Shown: positions 37,465 through 43,493 of the stretch, one piece after another
Position numbering within the stretch: the stretch's first letter is position 1
Layout of the letters: each line of letters starts with the position of its first letter
NCBI GenBank assembly: GCA_900315695.1
Contig: ONAE01000023.1
Location: forward strand, 1-43,493
Direction: 5' to 3'
Origin: an uncultured Prevotella sp.
Lineage (GTDB): Bacteria > Bacteroidota > Bacteroidia > Bacteroidales > Bacteroidaceae
Length of the DNA stretch: 43,493 nucleotides
Notes under the pieces: model-generated
The model's database searches: none
What the model saw: only the letters and a program-made list of their open reading frames with translations
What the model was told of the DNA's origin: nothing
Made by a program: the position numbers and the translations under genes

Positions 37465-38147
37465 TCATCCTCAGTCAGGAACTCCCTTTCCTTGCAGTTG
37501 GGGCTGATGTGAAACTGTGCGAAGGGATTGCGGGGTATCTTGCCGTTATAGTGCGCCCTCAGCACGACACCCTTCAACCACATGCAGCGCTGCCAGATGG
37601 TGGCGTTGGCCAGTCCCCGGTCTGTGCTGAGGTAAACGGAAAAGTCCTTGATAAACTCTGGCGTCAGTTCCAGCATTGACATATCCGTGCGACGGTAATG
37701 AGATTGGATGAACTCAGCCACATCCTTTCGTGACCTTTGCATGGCCCACAGGGTGCTTGCAACCCTGTCCTTTCCCACACGCTTCTTCTGATTGGCGATG
37801 TCCTTGTCGAATGCCGACAGAAGTGTCTCGTACTCGCTGCCAAAGCCCTGATAGGCATTGCGCACCATCTCGGCTGTTACGAAAGCCTCTCGGTCTGACA
37901 GGTGCTGATAGTGCTTGATAATCTGCGCCTTAATGTTGTCGAGGTCGCGGTTAATCTGCAAAGCCTCCTTGCTGCGTCCTTTGGCACAATTGCCCTTCAC
38001 GTCCCACATATCAAGCGGGATAGACTTCTTACAACTGAACTGGCTTTGGGTGCCGTTGATTGTCACTCGTCCCATCACTGGAACAATACCCTGTTTCTCC
38101 TTGCTTTTGTTCACGTAGAACAAGATTTTGAAAGTTGATCTGCTCAT
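37456..38147 (-). pseudogene. Tyrosine recombinase (integrase), C-terminal catalytic domain missing
   Basis: About 230 residues of a Bacteroidota phage-type integrase: arm-binding N-terminus (FKILFYVNKSKEKQG, SIPLDMWDVKGN) and SAM-like core-binding domain (about 100-215, ending NPFAQFHISPN, EFLTEDELKAL). Homology stops where the catalytic domain with its Arg, His-x-x-Arg and Tyr should start. Beyond that point the frame reads the antisense of the ABC gene to 37299. The protein cannot recombine DNA. Its promoter (38177) is intact. The gene is convergent with the truncated ABC gene at a shared junction. Confidence 0.8.
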
Positions 38148-38176
38148 ACTTCACTTACGTTTTTTAATTCCGGCTG

Positions 38177-38184
38177 CAAAACTA
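38177..38184 (-). promoter_or_regulatory. -7 box TAGTTTTG of the integrase gene
   Basis: A minus-strand TAnnTTTG match, 29 bases before the integrase ATG. Confidence 0.5.
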
Positions 38185-38476
38185 CATTCTTTTTCGGAAT
38201 CCATCGCTATGCAAAATATAGCAGTTTGAGGCAGTTGAAACGGGCGGTGAATGATGCGCCGTTCTTCCCAGAATTGCGTAGCCGATTAACAAAGTTTAAC
38301 CCCGCTTCCCAACCTGTTTTCAGGGTTACGATTTGGCAACCTAACTTCTTCACCAATCCTCCCAATTTTGCGTAATCCCGATTTTTGAACTTCCTCGATT
38401 TTCCCCTGATTGCCTTTATTTACGGTCGAATTGCGTTAATCTTCCAAAATCCCTCGTTTATTACAAGCTTTTTATG
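38185..38476. other. Intergenic region between integrase and the 482-residue gene
   Basis: I see no gene or clear repeat. GGGTTACGATTTGG at 38323-38336 also occurs at 31123-31136. A match of that length is expected about three times by chance in a window of this size. Confidence 0.4.
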
Positions 38477-38484
38477 TAACTTTG
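38477..38484 (+). promoter_or_regulatory. -7 box TAACTTTG of the 482-residue gene
   Basis: A TAnnTTTG match lies 32 bases before the ATG at 38517. It probably drives the whole 38.5-42.7 kb gene set. Confidence 0.6.
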
Positions 38485-38516
38485 CAAGTCGAAAATGAAA
38501 AAGACAAGAGCAAGAT

Positions 38517-39965
38517 ATGAATACAGAAACAATTAAGCGAATCGTTGACGATGAGCGGGTTGAGCGGCTGACTGCCCAGTTGTGCCGCCATTGGGATGTG
38601 GCTACTGAGCGTCTGGAAGAGCTCGTGCAAGACCTGAACGAAGGAATGGACACCTGTGCGGAGGCAGAGATCTATGCCGCCCTGATGCGTATGCAAAGTG
38701 CAATAATGGCACTGATGGAACTGAACAAGCTGCCTTGTACCTACCTGTTTACGGCATATCTCGAGCGCATTGCTAAGACCGTTTCCAACGAAGACATACG
38801 CGGTTCTGTGGTGAAGCTGATAGAGCAGCTATTTTCCAAGAAGTCCGCCCAGCCGCAGACATCCTTCTTCGACATGGTGAACCAGTCGATGGCACAGCAC
38901 TTCGCCTTGTCTCCCGAGCATCAGGCCACCATCCAGCAGAAGGTAATGCCCATGCAGCAGATCTTCGCCATCTGTGCCCAGCACCTGAAGTCAACCGACC
39001 TCATGATGTTCGCCTCTATCATTCAGGAGCTGAACACAGAGGGTAATGCCATGGATCATGAAGAGACTATCCAACACCTGAAAAAGATGCGCCAGGCGAT
39101 GGATACCCTCGCCACGCAGATGAACGAGAACCTTCAGATGATGCTGATTTGGTTAGGCATTCTCACGCTGCTGCCCAGTATGATGGTAAGTCTGATGCAA
39201 CAGAGTCAGCGCGACAGCAAGGCGATGGCCAACTTATTTAATAAGGTACTGGTGCACGTACGTGAGAGTAATGCCTGGTGGAACTATTGGAAAGAGCATC
39301 GTGATACCCTTCGTGTGGTGAGTGACGACAGTTCATGGAAAGACATCATGACGGCTGAACGCTCCAAGGAACGTAAAGAACTGGGGCTGGTGCCTGGAGG
39401 GCTGTTTGCCAAGTGGACCACCGACCGCGAGGCTTTCGAGGCGGATTTCTTGGATGCCCATCTCAGCGATGACGAGGTGCGCCATTTTATCTTCCATCTG
39501 GTCACTCTGTCGGAGATTGCCAGAGAACTCGACCCCACGACGAAGTTTGGCGATGAGCAGTTGGTGAACAATGAGCTTCAGAGGGTGGGAGAGGCTGTCC
39601 TTTCAGCAGCTCAGAAACTCCATCCGTTGGTAACAGACGCCTGGTTCCCTCACTATGATGCCATGTGGAAGGAACTGATTGAGGACGAAAACATCTTCAA
39701 CCATCTGAAAGTTTCGCGCAAGAGTCCACACAACAACCTGTTTACTGCACGTTTCTTCTGCCATCTGGTGGGAGAAATGAAAAAAAGTGCAGTCTTTGGA
39801 GGCCATTCGGACAATGATCTGGCAGAAAAGTTGACTGAGAAGATGTATGTGGGTACTTTCAGGAAAAACATTCAGGAAGGAATGAACGATGAAAACACGA
39901 AAATACGAAAAGCCTTCAATACTATCTATCAGAAATATAGCAACTTAGCGCATCCAAACAAGTAG
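38517..39965 (+). CDS. Hypothetical 482-residue protein, one possible membrane helix
   Basis: I do not recognise this protein. It is mostly helical and charged, with one strongly hydrophobic stretch (about 207-226, MMLIWLGILTLLPSMMVSLM) that could be a single membrane helix or a buried helix. There is no signal peptide. The C-terminal third is tryptophan- and histidine-rich (WFPHYDAMWKELIEDEN, FCHLVGEMKKSAVFGG). It ends in a TAG; the same frame continues without interruption for 62 more codons, which read as the start of the next protein. It sits with DUF3987-type and HU-like genes and a broken integrase, so it is probably cargo or a replication-associated part of a mobile element. Confidence 0.7.
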   Translation: MNTETIKRIVDDERVERLTAQLCRHWDVATERLEELVQDLNEGMDTCAEAEIYAALMRMQSAIMALMELNKLPCTYLFTAYLERIAKTVSNEDIRGSVVKLIEQLFSKKSAQPQTSFFDMVNQSMAQHFALSPEHQATIQQKVMPMQQIFAICAQHLKSTDLMMFASIIQELNTEGNAMDHEETIQHLKKMRQAMDTLATQMNENLQMMLIWLGILTLLPSMMVSLMQQSQRDSKAMANLFNKVLVHVRESNAWWNYWKEHRDTLRVVSDDSSWKDIMTAERSKERKELGLVPGGLFAKWTTDREAFEADFLDAHLSDDEVRHFIFHLVTLSEIARELDPTTKFGDEQLVNNELQRVGEAVLSAAQKLHPLVTDAWFPHYDAMWKELIEDENIFNHLKVSRKSPHNNLFTARFFCHLVGEMKKSAVFGGHSDNDLAEKLTEKMYVGTFRKNIQEGMNDENTKIRKAFNTIYQKYSNLAHPNK

Positions 39966-42120
39966 TTGCACTCCAAGTGGAAATTATCCCCATTTGAAAG
40001 TGCAATCTCCCTTGCGAGCTTTGCCGTCGCTATGATAAAGATGGCAAAGACATTTAGCAGCAAGCCTCGCCAGGCGAGCATGGCTGCTTACCGTCAACTG
40101 CTGGCGGAGAATCACGTGGAGGAAATCCTCCTGGATGTGAAGCAGAACAAGTAAGGCTGAAGATGCGGTGCCCTCAGGACTCTTTTTCCTCGACATCGAT
40201 GAGAAAGGTCTGACAGAACAGCTCTGGCAGAAAGTTCAGGACGAGAAACTCATCGAGGAATTTCGTATTGTCTATTTTGCCGAGAGTGCCGGTGGGGGTA
40301 CCCACATCTGGGCTTGGCGTACTCCAGGACTTTCTATTGAGGAGGACATCCAAAGGCTGGCGAGTCGCCTGGGTGTCAGCTACGACTCGCATGTCACCGA
40401 CTTGGCCCGTTGCTGTTTTATGGTCAGTGAGCAGTATGTAAAGCTGTTGGATCCCATCGTCTTTGAAGAATCAGACTGGAAAGAGGTAAAGGTTGAGAAG
40501 ATGGACGTTCCCACTCCAGCTTCAGACAATGCTTCTTCACTTCTGGCTTTCAAAGGTATTGCTTACGAGAAGATCGTTCAGAGCCTGCTCCTGAAACTGG
40601 GTTATGGTGATGCTCCTGTGACAGGAGAGCGTAACATGGCCCTCTACACCTTGAGCCGTTATCTGCGATTCATCTGTGACTTCGATGAGCAGAAGCTCTT
40701 TACGATTCTGCCACATTGGGGACTTTCTGATCATGAGGTGATGTCAACCATCAAGAGTGCTGTTGGCAGTACCCGTCCTGCCGAGATGCCTTCACCGATG
40801 AAAGAGGTGCTCTCTTTGATGGGAGCAACCTTGGAGAACAACGATGAGGATGATGATGATTCTCTCGTACCTTCTGTCGATAACGAACTGCCAGCCATCC
40901 TTCAGGAACTGGCTGATCACGCCCCAGAGGAGTTCAAGGAAGCCACTCTGATAGCAGCAATGCCGATGCTGGGCACGCTGGCTACTGGCATCCGTGCCAA
41001 ATATCGTGACGGAAAGTTGAATTCCCCCAGTTTCATTGTGGATATCGAGGCTCCTCAGGCCACTGGTAAGTCGTTTGTGGACGCTGAGTTCGAGTTGCTG
41101 ATGGATCCTATCATCAAACAGGACGAGGTGGAATGGCAGAAGGAGATGGCCTACTCGCTGGCCAAGAAAAACGGTGAGGAGGTGGAGAATCCCTGTGCTC
41201 AGATCCGTATTATCGAACCCAATATCGGTGTGTCGGCCTTCCTGGAGCGAGCCCTTTATGCCAAAGACAAGCATCTGTTCACCTATGCCCCTGAGATCGA
41301 GACGGTCCTGAAGAACAACAAGGGAGGTGCCTGGACGGAGAAGAACGACCTCTTCCGTCTGGCCTACGACAACAAGCCCTGGGGTCAGCATCGTATCTCG
41401 AAGGACTCATTCTCTGGCAAGATCACCCTTCGTTATAATATGGTGTTGTGTGGTACCCCCAACAAGTGCAGGGCTTTCTTTGCCGATGCCGAGAGCGGAC
41501 TCGTGAGCCGAGTGACACCTGTGGTGCTGCCTGATATGGTGGGTGCCAAGATGCCTCAGTTTAAGGTCTGGACAAAGGAAGAGGAGGAGAAGGTGAAGCG
41601 TCAGTGCCTCTGCCTGATGGATGAGGAGGGTGAAGTAGATCTGCCTCTCATCAACAAGGCCATTGAGGCATGGGACGAAGGGAAGCGTCAGGAGTATCTG
41701 CAGACCTTGCGTTATTCACTCGATGTGTTGCGCCGTCGTGCTGCCCTCAATGGTTTCCGTGCCGGCATCATCGCCTATCTGCTCGAAGGTCGTCAGGAGA
41801 CGGAGCGAGCCATTCAGTTTGCCGTCTGGTATGCTGAGCGTTGTCTGCACTATCAGTTGCAGATCTATGGTGATAAGATTGATGCACTCAATAACGCCAA
41901 GTTGAGTCCGAAGGCTTCGAAGGGCAATATCCGCTATCTGGATCTCCTCTCTGCCGAGTTTACAGCACAGGAATTTCAAAACCTGCGCCAGGCCAATAAT
42001 GAGTCAACTGTGGTGAAGACCATCATTCACCGCTGGAAACAAGAGGGTCTTGTTATAAAGATCGATACGAATCTTTGGAGGAAAACAATTAAACCACAGA
42101 ATTATGCCGAGGAAGAATAA
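39966..42120 (+). pseudogene. DUF3987 / BT4734-like primase-helicase gene with a frameshift
   Basis: Two frames together resemble one protein. The first (39966 or ATG 40032 to stop 40154) reads MAKTFSSKPRQASMAAYRQL and ends VKQNK. The second (open to 42120, 650 codons from GTG 40168) continues AEDAVPSGLFFLDIDEKG. Dropping one base at 40152 would join them. The second frame has a BT4734-like N-terminal domain (LDID at 8-11, SAGGGTHIWAW at 40-50, DLARCCFMVS at 78-87) and a DUF3987 P-loop domain with APQATGKS at 295-302. Such proteins are replication/primase-type factors of Bacteroidota mobile elements. The 650-codon part may still be made alone. The last codons overlap the HU-like gene. Confidence 0.75.
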
Positions 42121-42727
42121 AGGAATGTGGTATGAGGTTCATCCTACACCCGTCAAGGGTAAGGACGGAAAGAACCTGGTGTATGTGCGTCCGCAGAGCG
42201 GTATGAAGTTGACGATAAAGCAACTGGAAGAATACGGCGAACGTATGAACTATCTGCGCTATGGGGAGTTGAGTCGAGCTTTCGACTCATTCCTCCACGT
42301 GGCGGGAAGGTATCTGGCTGAGGGCTATCGTATTGATACACCCATCGGCTCGTTTGCCCCCAGGCTGTCATTGGCCAGGCAGGTGACAGATGCCGAAGAG
42401 GTGAAAGACCGTGACGTGAGGCTCGACGGAGTGGAGTATAAACCGGGTAAGTTGTGGGACAGGGAGATCAAGAAGTGGCTCGACGGGTTCCGCCGCAACC
42501 ACAACCCTGACACTCAGGCTATTCTGGCTGATAAGGAGAGCCTGGAACAGGTGATGAGGGATTGTATCCAGAAAAATCAGGGCTATATCACGGCAGGCAT
42601 GTTTGCACGTGCCTCAGGACTGACCCTCTACTCTGCCCGTAAGCAGCTGAAGGAGTGGACCAAAGGCGACTGTCCCAAGCTGATGATGACACCCAGGGGC
42701 AAGGAGCATATCTATACAGAGATTTGA
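42104..42727 (+). CDS. HU-like (HU-HIG type) DNA-binding protein
   Basis: 207 residues, starting inside the last codons of the DUF3987-type gene (17-base overlap), so translationally coupled. The N-terminal 120 residues (MWYEVHPTPVKGKDGKNLVYVRP, YGELSRAFDSFLHVAGRYLAEGYRIDTPIGSF) match the HU-type domain of Bacteroidota HU-HIG proteins. The C-terminal part (about 140-207) looks like a winged-helix-like segment (YITAGMFARASGLTLYSARKQLKEW). It probably binds DNA with the preceding primase-like factor. No terminator is visible before the convergent AraC-type gene 28 bases away. Confidence 0.75.
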   Translation: MPRKNKGMWYEVHPTPVKGKDGKNLVYVRPQSGMKLTIKQLEEYGERMNYLRYGELSRAFDSFLHVAGRYLAEGYRIDTPIGSFAPRLSLARQVTDAEEVKDRDVRLDGVEYKPGKLWDREIKKWLDGFRRNHNPDTQAILADKESLEQVMRDCIQKNQGYITAGMFARASGLTLYSARKQLKEWTKGDCPKLMMTPRGKEHIYTEI

Positions 42728-42755
42728 GGAATGGTTGATGCCAGTATGATTCAGC

Positions 42756-43493
42756 TTATTGCTGCAAGAAGAGTCTGCGATATTCCTGGGGGGTGATGCC
42801 GGCTACCTTGCGGAAAAGGCGGATGAAGTAACTGTGGTCACTGAAGCCCAACTTGTAGGCTACCTCTTTCACTGAACTGTCGGTAGTGAAGAGAAGCAGT
42901 TGGGCCCGTTCCACCTTCTTCCTGTTGATGTACTGAATGGGCGACAGTCCAAACTCTTGTTTGAAAAGGCGGATGAAGTAGGTCTTGGTAACAGATGCTA
43001 CATCCGCCAATTCTTTTACGTCTATCTCGTCGGAGATATGTTCATGGATATGCCTGAGAACACGTTTCATGCGCTCATCGGATGTCCAGATGCGGGGCTT
43101 CGCCTCCTTGATAAACTGTGACATCATCATCAGCATGGCACCTCTCAGCTCCATCTTCTCCCATAATGCCATATTCCTGTAACGTGCCACGTAATCGGAG
43201 GTCTGCGCGGAGGTGTCGTAACTTTTGGGGTCTGCACCAGGTAGTCTGGCATCAGGATAATGCAATGCCAGATGCTCGAACAGTTGTTTGATGTCCTTTC
43301 CCGCCGGAACCTCAGTTGGCAGCTCGTAGGTTTCATGCAGGTTCAATTCGTTCTTGAACCCCTCGTACATGTGGATGTAATACAGTTTGAACACACCGTG
43401 ACACTCATACGAATGGATGGTATAGGCAGGAATGATATACATGTGTTCAGGTTTCAGCCTGACATCTTTTTCTGGCAGATGAAGCATGGCCTC
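42756..43493 (-). CDS. AraC-family transcriptional regulator (5' end outside window)
   Basis: At least 245 residues are visible and the frame stays open to the window edge, so the start is missing. The C-terminal 100 residues form the AraC double helix-turn-helix: VKELADVASVTKTYFIRLFKQEFG, SPIQYINRKKVERAQLLL, VKEVAYKLGFSDHSYFIRLFRKVAGITPQEYR. The visible N-terminal part (RLKPEHMYIIPAYTIHSYEC) is a cupin-like ligand domain as in AraC proteins sensing sugars. The target is unknown; its genes may lie beyond the window. Confidence 0.88.
   Translation of the reverse strand, partial: EAMLHLPEKDVRLKPEHMYIIPAYTIHSYECHGVFKLYYIHMYEGFKNELNLHETYELPTEVPAGKDIKQLFEHLALHYPDARLPGADPKSYDTSAQTSDYVARYRNMALWEKMELRGAMLMMMSQFIKEAKPRIWTSDERMKRVLRHIHEHISDEIDVKELADVASVTKTYFIRLFKQEFGLSPIQYINRKKVERAQLLLFTTDSSVKEVAYKLGFSDHSYFIRLFRKVAGITPQEYRRLFLQQ

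Overview
The window looks like chromosomal DNA of a Bacteroidota bacterium, most likely a gut or rumen Prevotellaceae (Prevotella/Segatella/Xylanibacter type). The grounds are TAnnTTTG -7 boxes (TATCTTTG, TACCTTTG, TAACTTTG) about 10-30 bases before many genes, scarce Shine-Dalgarno sites, and gene families typical of that group. The genus is inferred from gene content; no rRNA or tRNA gene is visible.

Layout. (1) 1-5.4 kb: housekeeping genes. A partial GGGtGRT protein and an iron-sulfur scaffold gene run leftward; a C-GCAxxG-C-C redox protein, enolase and an M1-peptidase homologue with a degenerate active site run rightward. A 33-codon gene with its own signals follows at 5553. (2) 5.7-27.1 kb: a glycan-degradation block. 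Seven leftward genes encode GH13 (SusA-like), GH115, CE6-CE1, GH95, GH3 with PA14, GH43-CE1 and a GH3 lipoprotein; two rightward genes encode GH2 and CE1. The set fits removal of side chains from feruloylated, acetylated glucuronoarabinoxylan: GH115 takes (methyl)glucuronic acid, the esterases take acetyl and feruloyl groups, GH43 takes arabinose or xylose, GH95 takes L-fucose or L-galactose, and GH3 takes xylose. No SusC/SusD pair, endoxylanase or hybrid two-component regulator is present. Two leftward promoters carry long perfect inverted repeats, and the GH95 leader carries a terminator-like hairpin just before the start codon.

(3) 27.2-31.6 kb: a decay zone. It holds an L-fucose-isomerase family gene broken by a small deletion, a HAD-type lipoprotein phosphatase, 22-base tandem repeats, a 151-bp element with GGTTAC inverted repeats, remnants of an apparent zeta-toxin operon and a broken Sel1-repeat gene. 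(4) 31.5-37.5 kb: a LuxR-type regulator, then cupin, flavodoxin-like reductase, a second SusA-like amylase with an extra N-terminal membrane segment, AAC(3)-like acetyltransferase, TetR regulator and the 5' end of an ABC exporter. Three promoters here share [GA]TATTGCAC-N17-TA[CA]CTTT. (5) 37.5-42.7 kb: the ABC gene is joined head-on to a truncated tyrosine recombinase. Beyond lie a 482-residue unknown protein, a frameshifted DUF3987/BT4734-like primase-helicase gene and an HU-like gene, a set typical of Bacteroidota mobile elements. (6) The right end holds a partial AraC-type regulator.

Several genes are broken (fucose isomerase, toxin-antitoxin pair, Sel1, ABC, integrase, DUF3987). These breaks cluster between 27 and 40 kb, so this is either a degraded accessory region or partly an assembly problem; sequence alone cannot separate the two.
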